From positions 44,163 to 108,162 of the forward strand of contig JACQZR010000049.1 in NCBI GenBank assembly GCA_016213775.1: a stretch of 64,000 nucleotides of DNA. Direction: 5' to 3'. The translations under genes and the position numbers were made by a program. The DNA comes from Acidobacteriota bacterium. Lineage in GTDB: Bacteria > Acidobacteriota > Terriglobia > Bryobacterales > Bryobacteraceae. Numbering within the stretch: the first letter of the stretch is position 1; each line of letters starts with the position of its first letter. Of this stretch, positions 44,556-52,627 are shown in pieces. The notes below the pieces were generated by a model. It made no database searches, was not told where the DNA came from, and was given only the letters and a program-made list of their open reading frames with translations.

Positions 44556-44780
44556 CAGTCCGGGAATTCTCTCAGGGAAAGTCGGCGGAAACATGCGGAC
44601 GCGGGCGGTTTCCGCGTTCCCCCTGCAACGCCGCGTGCGCCGTAGCACGCAGTTTCCACTCCCCTTCACCGTGCCAATTCGCCCAATCCGCAGCACCACC
44701 ATGGCCAAATAGCCGGTCTGCGCACGCCCCGCACAATGGTCCGTCAAGTGCTCTGAGCCAAAACTGGCTGGAGGCAAACT

Positions 44781-45431
44781 TTGATCGAAACACCAAGGGC
44801 TCTCTCGAGCACCCGCACCGGACAGCACGTTCGCACACTGCTCGCCGGCTTCCTCTGTATCTCCCTTGCCCTGCCCGTCCCAGGCTGGACGCAGGGCGCC
44901 ACCCAGTCGCGCTCTCCCGGAGGGTTGACCGTGATCGTCATCCAGGGGCAGAACGCGCTCAACAACCTGAAGGCGAACATCGCCGTACAGCCTGTTGTCG
45001 AGGTGCGCGATGAAAACGACCGGCCTGTGCCGGGCGCCGAGGTCGAGTTCGAGCTTCCCATGCCCGGCCCGAGCGCGATCTTCCTTCCAGGAACGCGCAC
45101 CCAGAGCACCAAGACTGACATGCAAGGCCGGGCTCGTGCGCGCGACATGGCTCCCAACGACCAGCCGGGCCGGTTCGCCATCAAGGTTACGGCAACCCAC
45201 GGCAACAGGACGGGCACGGTCACCATTTTCCAAACCAACACCAGTAATGGGAAGTCGCAGAGCTCCGTGCGGACGAGTAACAAGCTGTACTGGATTCTCG
45301 GCGTCGCTGCGATCGGCGGGATTGCCGGAGGCGTTGCCGCAACCCGCAACGGATCCACGGCCGCAACAGCCGCAACTTCCAATCCCGTCACCATTGGCGC
45401 AGGCCCCATCACGGTAGGAGGTCCCCGATGA
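44781..45431 (+). CDS. Exported Ig-like domain protein with a C-terminal membrane span
   Basis: 216 residues starting at TTG, with GGAGG 6 bases upstream. A signal segment (LLAGFLCISLALPVPGWTQG), one Ig-like domain (VVEVRDENDRPVPGAEVEFE to FAIKVTATHGNRTGTVTIF, similar to bacterial Big/invasin repeats), and then one membrane span (LYWILGVAAIGGIAGGVAAT) and a Gly/Thr-rich tail. It is the first gene of a three-gene cassette with 4-base overlaps. Function unknown; a surface or periplasmic scaffold is plausible. Confidence 0.7.
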   Translation: MIETPRALSSTRTGQHVRTLLAGFLCISLALPVPGWTQGATQSRSPGGLTVIVIQGQNALNNLKANIAVQPVVEVRDENDRPVPGAEVEFELPMPGPSAIFLPGTRTQSTKTDMQGRARARDMAPNDQPGRFAIKVTATHGNRTGTVTIFQTNTSNGKSQSSVRTSNKLYWILGVAAIGGIAGGVAATRNGSTAATAATSNPVTIGAGPITVGGPR

Positions 45432-46369
45432 ACAAGGTTCTCACAGTGCTGATCGCAGCTTCCGGGCTGCTCGCCGCCGGTGACATCAGCTCCATCCGCG
45501 GCCCTGTTTCCGGCCACCTCTACGATCCCCAATCCCGCTCGCTGCGCGTTGTCGTGGGTGTCCCTGGAGCATCGTGGCTCAGCGCTTCCTTACTCACGGA
45601 CGCCGCCAGCGCCAGCGTGGCACCGGACGGTTCCACCGCTCTTGTGGTCTCGGGAGACCGTTTGCTCCTGATCACTCAGCTCCGCGGCAATCCGGTGCTA
45701 AGAGATCTGAACGGAACCATGCCTGGGGCAGATCGGTTTGCCTGGTCCAAAACCGCCGCGGCGCAATACTCATCGACGAGGGGGCAGGCGCAGATCCTGC
45801 GCAACGTTTTCCAATCCCCTGAGGCAGACCTCCCGCTGGATCTTTCCTCGTTGCCCGGAACGGTCAGTGCCATCGCGCTGGCCGGGGACTCCCTCGCAAT
45901 CGCAGTCGATTCCGAGACCGGCGGTGGCATCTATCTGGCGCAACGGGGCAGCCCACCCCGGTTGCTGGCCAGTGCAGGCTCTGCCCGATCGCTCGTCATC
46001 GCGGCCAGTGATCTCTTCTACGCCGACCGCGAGAGCGGCACCATCTGGCACATCCCCGATTTTCCGCGAAACTCCACACCAGTGCTTTTCCTTTCGGGAA
46101 TCCAGGATCCCGTGGGACTGGCGCTCGACGGCGGCCGTCTTCTGGTAGTTGCCGCGTCCTCGCGCAAACTGCTCGTCTTCGACATTGCATCGCGCGCAAC
46201 GGCAGCGGAGATAGATCTGGAGTTTGAGCCGTCCGGTCTTGAACCCGCGGGCATGCCGTCGCAGTGGCTACTCGCCAAAGGCATTCCCGGCCGGCAACCG
46301 TACTATCTCCTCGACACTTCGCAAACCCCGGCAGTCTATTTCGTTCCCGCGGCGGAGGTAGAGCAATGA
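45428..46369 (+). CDS. Exported beta-propeller-like protein
   Basis: 313 residues with a signal peptide (VLTVLIAASGLLAAGD) and six-fold repeated short segments of propeller type (GTVSAIALAGDSLAIAVDSE; SARSLVIAASDLFYADRESG; DPVGLALDGGRLLVVAASSR). The ATG overlaps the stop of the previous gene by 4 bases and its own stop overlaps the next start (ATGA), so the three proteins are very likely made together. No enzyme motif was seen. Confidence 0.7.
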   Translation: MNKVLTVLIAASGLLAAGDISSIRGPVSGHLYDPQSRSLRVVVGVPGASWLSASLLTDAASASVAPDGSTALVVSGDRLLLITQLRGNPVLRDLNGTMPGADRFAWSKTAAAQYSSTRGQAQILRNVFQSPEADLPLDLSSLPGTVSAIALAGDSLAIAVDSETGGGIYLAQRGSPPRLLASAGSARSLVIAASDLFYADRESGTIWHIPDFPRNSTPVLFLSGIQDPVGLALDGGRLLVVAASSRKLLVFDIASRATAAEIDLEFEPSGLEPAGMPSQWLLAKGIPGRQPYYLLDTSQTPAVYFVPAAEVEQ

Positions 46370-48573
46370 AACCGAATCACCTGTTTGCAGGCGTCGCGAT
46401 CCTGTTCCTGACGCAAGCCATCCACGCCCAGGCTCCTCCATTCTCCATGCGCGTCCAGATTCTAAACCGCGTGGAAACACCCGCCAGTGGCGGCACCATA
46501 GCCATGCCGGCCGAAGGGATCGGAATACCGTTGAATGCGAGTCTGACCCTTACATCTACCAACACCGCCACCAACACTGTCGTTACTCTCAACGGCGTGA
46601 CATTCAGTGGATCGGCGGATTTTACGGCAACTCCCACGGCGAACTGGCCGTTAAGCCTCACCGTGGCCAGTCCTGCTGCCGGCGTGGGCTTGCAGTACAC
46701 GCCCTCAATCAGCCGGTCTCAAACCGCGCGAGTCGTGTTCGATTACACGGTGACCGTGAATCTCCCAGCGGGCCCCACCAGCACCACCGGGACCCTCACG
46801 CTCAATCTCAGCGGCACGGCTCCGGAGTTTGTCTACACTTATACACCGCTGCCCGGCGGCAACTCCACGTTGCTCAACAACGGGGACACGATCCGCTTTC
46901 CGGCGACAGAACTGTTCGATACCACGACCACCCTCATCGTCCTGGCAAATCGTGGTTCTGGGCAGGGAGTCGTCAACTCCATCACGTACACGGGCGCGCC
47001 CGAATTCTCGCTCGCCGGCCTGCCCTTTCCACCCGCGCTAGTGGAAGCCGGGGGCCAGTTGCGCTTCCAGGTGCAGTTCTATCCGGAGAATCTCCCGGTG
47101 GTTACCGGCAGCGTGCGCGTCGAGATGGGCGGAAACCGGACACTCAATTTCTCTGTTACCGGCCGTGGCCTTGGCGCCGAATACACATATGAGGTGATTC
47201 AGAAAGGGACCACCGCGCCGCTGCCTGCCGGCGGTCTCCTCACCATGGCTGACGCGGCCGTCAACGAGAAATCGCAAGCGGTCATCCGCGTCCGCAACGT
47301 CGGCAATTACGAAGGCGAGATCTCCGCCATCCGTGTCACTGGAACCAGCTTTACGCTGTCGGAAACACCGTTTACCCCCGCAGCCATTCTCGCTGGTGCC
47401 GCGCTTACTTTCACCGTCAACTTCTCCCCCACCAAACCGGGCAAGGAGTTGGGCAAGCTGCGCATCGGGGACGACAGTTTCGATCTCGAGGCAACCGGCC
47501 TCGGCACGGCCCTGACATACTCGTATTCCTCCGCTGGAACCACATTCCAACTGCAATCCGGAAACTCGGTGGTGTTCGCGCCAGTCGCGGTTGGGCGATC
47601 CTCCACTGTGCGGGTCTCGATCAACAACACCGGTACGGCGGCAGCGGCGGTGAACAGCATCAGCGCAACCGGCCCCACCAGCACCACCTTCACGCTCTCC
47701 GGCGTCCCCGCAACCCCCGCCAACATCGACGCGGGAGCGAGTATCGGGTTCAACGTCACCTTCGCCCCCACCACTCTGGGTGCTATTAGCGGTACTGTCC
47801 GCATGGACAACCAGACCTTCACCCTCACCGGCATCGGCACGGCGCCGAATGCGCTGCCGTCATACACATTCCAAGGCTCCAGCGGGAACGTGGATCCGTT
47901 GCAACAGCCCGCCGTGGGGCTCACGCTCGCAGCCGACTATCCGCTTGATCTCAATGGCACGCTGACGCTCGCCTTCAGCTCCGATGTCTTCTCCAATGAC
48001 CCATCGGTGCAGTTTGCAACCGGCGGCCGTTCCGTGCCCTTCACCATACCCGCGAATACGCGGCAGGCGGTCTTTGCCAACCGCGCCACGCAGATGCGTC
48101 TCCAGAGCGGAACCGTGGCGGGCACCATAGTGCTCACGCCCGGGTTCGTCACCTCCGGCGGCATCGACGTGACCCCTGCCAACCCGGCGGCATTGACGTT
48201 GACCATGCCCCAGCAGGCACCCGTCCTGCTCAGTGTGGTGCTCGCCTCCAAGACCAGCACTACCATCACACTTCAGATCAGTGGTTACGCCACCAGCCGT
48301 TCCATCACGCAAATGGATTTCCAGTTCACGCCAACCGCTGGGGAGACGCTCTCCACTACCAGGGTGGCCATCAACGCGGAATCGAGCTTCAATGCCTGGT
48401 ACCAGAGCACGGCTTCACAGGCATTCGGCAGCAACTTCACAGTGACCGTCCCGTTCACCTTGCAGGGCGATATCAATAAGGTGAGTACGGTGGCGGATAC
48501 AGTGCAGTCCATCGCCGTCACCCTAACGAATCGCATTGGCAACTCGGCCAGCAGGACGATCAATCTTCGATAG
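46366..48573 (+). CDS. Secreted protein with choice-of-anchor-D-type repeats
   Basis: About 735 residues from the ATG at 46366, which overlaps the stop of the propeller gene (the frame is open further up). After a signal segment (FAGVAILFLTQAIHAQ) there are repeated domains of about 110 residues (for example GGQLRFQVQFYPENLPVVTG, AALTFTVNFSPTKPGKELGK and ASIGFNVTFAPTTLGAISGT), the ASPM-SPD2-Hydin / choice-of-anchor D type found in secreted and surface proteins, and a distinct C-terminal domain. The repeats suggest protein or glycan binding. It completes the three-gene cassette; no sorting signal was seen at its end. Confidence 0.78.
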   Translation: MKPNHLFAGVAILFLTQAIHAQAPPFSMRVQILNRVETPASGGTIAMPAEGIGIPLNASLTLTSTNTATNTVVTLNGVTFSGSADFTATPTANWPLSLTVASPAAGVGLQYTPSISRSQTARVVFDYTVTVNLPAGPTSTTGTLTLNLSGTAPEFVYTYTPLPGGNSTLLNNGDTIRFPATELFDTTTTLIVLANRGSGQGVVNSITYTGAPEFSLAGLPFPPALVEAGGQLRFQVQFYPENLPVVTGSVRVEMGGNRTLNFSVTGRGLGAEYTYEVIQKGTTAPLPAGGLLTMADAAVNEKSQAVIRVRNVGNYEGEISAIRVTGTSFTLSETPFTPAAILAGAALTFTVNFSPTKPGKELGKLRIGDDSFDLEATGLGTALTYSYSSAGTTFQLQSGNSVVFAPVAVGRSSTVRVSINNTGTAAAAVNSISATGPTSTTFTLSGVPATPANIDAGASIGFNVTFAPTTLGAISGTVRMDNQTFTLTGIGTAPNALPSYTFQGSSGNVDPLQQPAVGLTLAADYPLDLNGTLTLAFSSDVFSNDPSVQFATGGRSVPFTIPANTRQAVFANRATQMRLQSGTVAGTIVLTPGFVTSGGIDVTPANPAALTLTMPQQAPVLLSVVLASKTSTTITLQISGYATSRSITQMDFQFTPTAGETLSTTRVAINAESSFNAWYQSTASQAFGSNFTVTVPFTLQGDINKVSTVADTVQSIAVTLTNRIGNSASRTINLR

Positions 48574-48645
48574 TCCACGCTAAATGATGGCTCCGGTTTC
48601 GCTTCCGTAAATGAGATCTGACGCGAAAGGAGCAGCGTACCCATC

Positions 48646-49131
48646 ATGACAACCGAAGAAGGAAACAAGATCGCAACGGAGGAGTGTTGGTTTTACGGAC
48701 TGGAGAAGATCAACAAGACTGTCAACTTGCCGGCAGATAAAAGCGCCCGGATCAAAGCGGGTATGTTCGGGCTGATTCTGGAAAAGATTCTCGAAGCAAA
48801 ACGGGAAATCGCCAAGCTGGAAGCGGCGGTGCAAAGGATGGAATCCGCGGCCCGTGCCGGCACCATTGTGAAGCCAGCCGAGGGGAAAAACTTCACCTCG
48901 GCCGATATTCAACGGATTCGCAGCGAGATGAAAGCCCTGCACGGCTGGACAATCAGCCTGCTCGAATCGGACATCTCCATTCTGGCGGCCGTGGAGAGCC
49001 CCAGAGTGGCCGGGCAGAGTGTCACCGGGCTACAGAAATCGTTTGCCGAGCTATGGGCCCTCCGGGTGCAAGCCGGTTTCAAGATGATGGGGCGGATGCC
49101 GGGTGTATTCGACCGCGTGATCAGCTATTAG
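48646..49131 (+). CDS. Hypothetical 161-residue coiled-coil protein
   Basis: I do not recognise this gene. The protein is soluble with a helical coiled-coil-like stretch (ILEAKREIAKLEAAVQRMES, about residues 46-68) and an otherwise mixed sequence. AAAGGAG lies about 15 bases before the ATG, a little far for a normal ribosome site. It stands between the secreted cassette and the toxin-antitoxin region on the same strand. Function unknown. Confidence 0.55.
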   Translation: MTTEEGNKIATEECWFYGLEKINKTVNLPADKSARIKAGMFGLILEKILEAKREIAKLEAAVQRMESAARAGTIVKPAEGKNFTSADIQRIRSEMKALHGWTISLLESDISILAAVESPRVAGQSVTGLQKSFAELWALRVQAGFKMMGRMPGVFDRVISY

Positions 49132-49274
49132 CTCGCGGCGCGTGAAGCGCCCCCGAATGGCCCTGGAATAGTTCGGGTCGATCAGGGCTATCTCTTAACA
49201 GAGCTTAAGCACCGGCTACCGCTGCCGGATCTCCAGTTCGACAGGGCGTGCGATTGAGGAAAAGCCATAAAATT

Positions 49275-49304
49275 TGACAGTCCCTCGGTCCTCCCGCTAT
49301 GCTA
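49275..49304 (+). promoter_or_regulatory. Promoter of the AbrB-type antitoxin gene
   Basis: TTGACA (49275-49280), a perfect -35 box, and TATGCT (49299-49304) with 18-base spacing. The predicted start of transcription is about 49311, giving a leader of about 50 bases. Confidence 0.6.
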
Positions 49305-49315
49305 CCCATGCAATC

Positions 49316-49334
49316 AGTTGGAATGTTCAACTGT
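49316..49334 (+). promoter_or_regulatory. Operator-like inverted repeat at the antitoxin transcription start
   Basis: CAGTTG (49316-49321) and CAACTG (49329-49334) form a perfect inverted repeat with a 7-base spacer, just downstream of the predicted transcription start and before the AbrB-type gene. Autoregulation by the antitoxin is the natural reading. Confidence 0.5.
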
Positions 49335-49362
49335 CCACCTTAAGCAGTAAAGTAAAAACAGC

Positions 49363-49650
49363 ATGTCCATCGTCACCGTCAAAGACAAATACCAGGTCGT
49401 CATCCCCCAGAGTGTGCGCCAGCAGTTGGGTATCAACCGCGGCGACATGCTGGAGGCCAAAGTGGAACGCGGCAAGCTCGTCTATACGCCGAAAGTCCTT
49501 ATCGATCGGCTGCGCGAGATTGCGCCCACTCCGCCAGCTCTCAAGGCCATCCAGGAAGATGCCAAACGCAAAGGCACTGACAAGCTGACCATGCGCCAGA
49601 TTGATGCCGAAGTGGCCGCTGTCCGCCGCCGGAGCCGCAAGAAAAAGTAA
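49363..49650 (+). CDS. AbrB/MazE/SpoVT-type antitoxin
   Basis: 95 residues with an N-terminal swapped-hairpin DNA-binding domain (VTVKDKYQVVIPQSVRQQLG, GDMLEAKVERGKLV) and a charged C-terminal part that would bind a toxin (TMRQIDAEVAAVRRRSRKKK). The next gene, 11 bases on, begins like a PIN-type toxin but is truncated, so this antitoxin probably lost its partner. A perfect -35 box, a good -10 box and an inverted repeat precede the gene. Confidence 0.85.
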   Translation: MSIVTVKDKYQVVIPQSVRQQLGINRGDMLEAKVERGKLVYTPKVLIDRLREIAPTPPALKAIQEDAKRKGTDKLTMRQIDAEVAAVRRRSRKKK

Positions 49651-49661
49651 ACCCTGCCCAA

Positions 49662-49910
49662 ATGATCAAAGTGGTGTTGGACACGAACATTATCGTGTCC
49701 GCCAATCTTCAAGCCCAGGGTTTGCCCGCGCTGGCGCTTCGCCTTGCCGCAAACCGCAAAGTGCAAATGTACGTTTCGCCGGCAATCCTGACGGTTCTCG
49801 CTATCAGACAATCCGCCGCAGCATTGAATACATCGGTTTCGGCCGCGGTGCTTCGAGTTTTTTGCACTGCTCGGTTTCACTCTCACAGCGTGGGCAATAT
49901 GCGTATATAG
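49662..49910 (+). pseudogene. Truncated PIN-domain toxin behind the AbrB-type antitoxin
   Basis: The first 43 or so residues (MIKVVLDTNIIVSANLQAQG, then LPALALRLAANRKVQMYVSPAIL) are a normal PIN-domain start with the catalytic Asp in VVLDTN. After about 49793 the sequence stops resembling PIN domains, the later acidic residues are missing, and the reading frame ends at 49910 while overlapping an opposite-strand gene. A junction near 49795 probably joins the toxin start to unrelated DNA, so active toxin is unlikely. Confidence 0.7.
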
Positions 49911-50178
49911 GCTCTCTGCGAGCACGCTCTTCCTCTCGTTCCTGTGCGAGGTCCTTCAGTTGCAGGCCACGGAAGAATGCGAGCGCTTCGACTGCCGTAG
50001 GCGCGGTGTTGGGAGTGAGTCCGTAGTTGTTTTTGGAGCCGAGGTGAAGCAGAATGGCGGCGAATTCGTCGCACGTGAGTTGAACGGATTGGGCGTGAGC
50101 GTCGCGCCATAACTCATCAAGGTCGAGTCTGGAGAGCAGTTCGGCCGATTGTGGGGGCGCCCCATCCAAGGAAACCAA
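49804..50178 (-). CDS. Hypothetical 124-residue protein with a Cys-x-x-Cys motif
   Basis: Unrecognised. The start is TTG, 7 bases after the vapC stop, so translation could be coupled. The sequence is soluble (LSRLDLDELWRDAHAQSVQL), with YCPRCESETEQC in the second half, possibly a small zinc site, and a basic end. It runs into the tail of the truncated toxin on the other strand. It may be a real late gene of the vapBC unit or a fragment left by the rearrangement at about 49795. Confidence 0.35.
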   Translation of the reverse strand: MVSLDGAPPQSAELLSRLDLDELWRDAHAQSVQLTCDEFAAILLHLGSKNNYGLTPNTAPTAVEALAFFRGLQLKDLAQEREEERARREPIYAYCPRCESETEQCKKLEAPRPKPMYSMLRRIV

Positions 50179-50184
50179 TATAGC

Positions 50185-50640
50185 TTAGTGGTCAGGAGGG
50201 GGGCCGAGCACTTCCACCGTGGCTGATTCACCGGCGAGCGCGCGGAGGCGGCGGTCCAAGGTGAGCAGCGTTGCACCATGGTGCCGTGCTAACCGCAGCA
50301 GATAGGCGTCGGAGACCTGGTTGTGCCCGAGCAGATGCGTCCACATATCAGCAAACTCCGGTGCTGAGATGGAAGGCATTGTATCCAGGAAGACATGCCT
50401 TCTGGAGCGCTTCATTTCCCCGAAGGCTTTCTCGGCGGTCGCCGGCTTGATGACAAGGCTAGGGTTAATGGCGGGATTCGATGAAATGCGTACGAAGCCG
50501 AGTTCGGTGAGAGCGCAAGTGGCCCAGCGGGAGGGCCTGGCAAGAGAATCAACCGCGATCCGGTGGAACTGGTGATTGGGCCAGCCGGCGGCCACCAGAA
50601 CACTCACGTCTGCAAGCAGAATGCGGGTAGGTTTACTCAT
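50185..50640 (-). CDS. vapC: VapC-type PIN-domain ribonuclease toxin
   Basis: 151 residues with the PIN acidic residues visible: D11 (LLADVSVLVAAGW), Glu in CALTELGFVR, Asp in NQVSDAYLLRLA, and Asp in LLTLDRRL. These proteins cleave tRNA or other RNA and stop translation. The ATG overlaps the end of the antitoxin gene by 8 bases, the usual vapBC arrangement. The toxin looks intact, but its antitoxin partner carries a frameshift. Confidence 0.9.
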   Translation of the reverse strand: MSKPTRILLADVSVLVAAGWPNHQFHRIAVDSLARPSRWATCALTELGFVRISSNPAINPSLVIKPATAEKAFGEMKRSRRHVFLDTMPSISAPEFADMWTHLLGHNQVSDAYLLRLARHHGATLLTLDRRLRALAGESATVEVLGPPPDH

Positions 50641-50855
50641 CCATGTTGTCGATCAGTTGCTGCACATGAGCGGCGGTAAGGACCGGCGCGTCCGAGGGAA
50701 CATCGAAAGTAGGCCAGGATCGGTGGCCGCCGCGAACTGGCGGATCGGGACGCAGGCCGCGGCGCGCGAGGTCGGAGAGTACACTGCCGAGCCGCCTGAG
50801 CCATAAACTGGGCAGCTTCGTACACGTCATCGTCCAGGGTCACGGTAGTGCGCAT
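50633..50855 (-). pseudogene. vapB: VapB-type antitoxin with an internal frameshift
   Basis: The N-terminus (MRTTVTLDDDVYEAAQFMAQ) is a good ribbon-helix-helix start, but the VapB C-terminal part (RLGSVLSDLARRGLRP; SWPTFDVPSDAPVLTAAHVQ) lies in a different frame ending at 50633. The break is near 50790, where several bases seem to be missing. Either the antitoxin is broken, or a shifted frame or internal ATG (50830) still yields a toxin-binding part. Sequencing error must also be considered. If real, an intact toxin without a full antitoxin would be harmful unless the toxin is silent. Confidence 0.65.
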
Positions 50856-50859
50856 ACTT

Positions 50860-50871
50860 GTATCGTGATAC
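50860..50871 (-). promoter_or_regulatory. Operator-like palindrome at the vapBC start
   Basis: The plus-strand sequence GTATCGTGATAC is a near-palindrome with perfect 5-base arms (GTATC/GATAC), directly before the vapB start. On the minus strand TTGACA (50890-50885) is 15-17 bases upstream of a weak -10, so the palindrome overlaps the likely promoter, as expected for an antitoxin operator. Confidence 0.5.
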
Positions 50872-50900
50872 GGTGATGCAGCAGTGTCAAAGCCCGCTGC

Positions 50901-51722
50901 CTATCCCAGTTTCCAGTACCACTTGAAGAAGACATCGCCGAAAAGACTGAGCATCATCGCCGCGAAGCCCAGAAATGTTCCGAAGGGGATTTCGAAATCC
51001 CAATCCTTGCGGGACATGACTATATAGAAACCGCCGACGATGGAGCCGAGCAAGGACCCGAGAAACACCGTCAGCAGCGTGGCCGGCAGGCCAAGAAAAA
51101 CGCCGATGACAAGCAGCATTTTGACGTCGCCAAGGCCGAGACCTTCCTTGCCGCGGATCTTTTGGAAAAGCATGCCACCAGTCCACATGAGGCCCGCCAG
51201 GATGCAACCGGCGAATGCGCCTTCGAGCACGCCGATCAGCCACAAAGGCCATGTGGCGGGGAGAAAGAACGCCAAAAAACGGGTGTTGGCGGGAGCGAGC
51301 GCCGCCATCACCAACCCCACCACCGACCCGCCGAGCGTGAACTCGTCAGGCAGGATGTACGTTTCCAGATCGGTGAAAACAAGGTCAACAAGAATCGCAG
51401 CGAATATGCAATGCTTGAGGCCCATCCAATTCCACCCGTGCACATAGACGCTGGCCCCGAACAGGATGCCCGTGATTGCTTCGACGAGCGGATAACGCCA
51501 CGATATGGACGCCCCGCAGGCACGGCATTTGGCGCGCAGGAGGATGTAACTCAGCACCGGGATGTTGTCGTACCAGGCGATCATCGCGCGGCAGTGCGGG
51601 CAGTAGGAACGCGCCGGCTGAAGTAACGATTCGTCCTCCGGCAGGCGGTGGATACACACGTTGAGAAAGCTGCCGATCAGCAGTCCCAGGAAGGCGGCGG
51701 CAAGGATTTCGAGAACCATCAT
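50901..51722 (-). CDS. pilD: Prepilin peptidase / N-methyltransferase PilD
   Basis: 273 residues with eight or so membrane segments. The N-terminal zinc site has C41/C44 (YCPHC) and C66/C69 (KCRACG); catalytic aspartates lie in DLETYILPD (D118) and GLGDVKML. It cleaves and N-methylates type IV pilins and type II secretion pseudopilins at the inner membrane. It is the last gene of the HU-led unit, with a 4-base overlap with the GT4 gene. No pilin gene is in this window. Confidence 0.93.
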   Translation of the reverse strand: MMVLEILAAAFLGLLIGSFLNVCIHRLPEDESLLQPARSYCPHCRAMIAWYDNIPVLSYILLRAKCRACGASISWRYPLVEAITGILFGASVYVHGWNWMGLKHCIFAAILVDLVFTDLETYILPDEFTLGGSVVGLVMAALAPANTRFLAFFLPATWPLWLIGVLEGAFAGCILAGLMWTGGMLFQKIRGKEGLGLGDVKMLLVIGVFLGLPATLLTVFLGSLLGSIVGGFYIVMSRKDWDFEIPFGTFLGFAAMMLSLFGDVFFKWYWKLG

Positions 51723-52627
51723 GCGAGCACCAGTTTGTATTCGTGGTATGTGCGCAGAGCGAGGTGCGCCAGTGTATAGCCTTCCAGGACAATCTGACGG
51801 CCTGCTTCGCCCATGCGTGCAGCGAGAGGTGGATTGTCCATGAGTTGGCGGATGGCGGCGGCGACGGATTCGGGTTGGTTTTCGACGAGCAGTCCGTTGA
51901 CGCCGTCGCGAACGATTTCCGGTAGTCCGCCAGCGCGGCTGGCGATGACGGGGACGCCGTGGGACATGGCGAGCAGGGCTCCGGATCCGAGCCCCTCCAG
52001 CTTCGTGAGGTAGAGCATGGCACGGGCGTTGGGCAGGTCGGCGGCGAGGTTTTCTGAGAAGGTAATGTTGCAGCCTGCGAGTTGTCCGGCGGCGCGGGCG
52101 AGTGCGTCACCTTTGGCGGGATCATGCCACAACGGTGCAACGAGCTGGCTGCCGGCCTGCTTCACCGCCGTCTCGACGGGGACGCCGTCGGGAACGACGC
52201 GGACGCGCGCGGCTTCGATGCCGGCGTTGATCAGTTCGCGGGCCACGTATTCGGAGACGGCGAGGTAAAGATGGGCCTTGGAATACTTCCAGCGCGAGAA
52301 CCAACCTTGCTTCACTGGGAAGGCCACGCGGCGCGACACTACCACTTTGCCGCGTGCGGCCAGCACCGCCCAGGTATGGGAGCGGGCGTCGTGGGCGTGC
52401 GTAATGCGGCATTGTTTCGATTCCGCCCGGATGGCCCATAGCGAGAGCGAACGTGTCGGGATGCCGCGTTGTGTCGCTTCGCGAAAGAGAGGAGAGTCTG
52501 AAGGAGCGAGCAGGCGCGGTTCAAGACCGATGGTCTTCTGCCCTACCATGAGGTAAAGGGCCTGCCACTGACCACCGCGCATTTCGCGGCCGGCGTCCAA
52601 ATGCAGAACCGGGATCTTCTCCATCAA
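51719..52627 (-). CDS. Family 4 glycosyltransferase, short form
   Basis: 302 residues with the GT-B C-terminal donor motif EGLGSGALLAMSHGVPVIASR followed by GGLPEIVRDGVNGLLVE. It has no membrane spans. GT4 enzymes transfer sugars from nucleotide sugars to lipid or glycan acceptors. The protein is shorter than most GT4 enzymes (about 350-400), mainly in the N-terminal half. It overlaps PilD and the GT2 gene by 4 bases each, so the pair may build an envelope glycan. Confidence 0.85.
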   Translation of the reverse strand: MMEKIPVLHLDAGREMRGGQWQALYLMVGQKTIGLEPRLLAPSDSPLFREATQRGIPTRSLSLWAIRAESKQCRITHAHDARSHTWAVLAARGKVVVSRRVAFPVKQGWFSRWKYSKAHLYLAVSEYVARELINAGIEAARVRVVPDGVPVETAVKQAGSQLVAPLWHDPAKGDALARAAGQLAGCNITFSENLAADLPNARAMLYLTKLEGLGSGALLAMSHGVPVIASRAGGLPEIVRDGVNGLLVENQPESVAAAIRQLMDNPPLAARMGEAGRQIVLEGYTLAHLALRTYHEYKLVLA

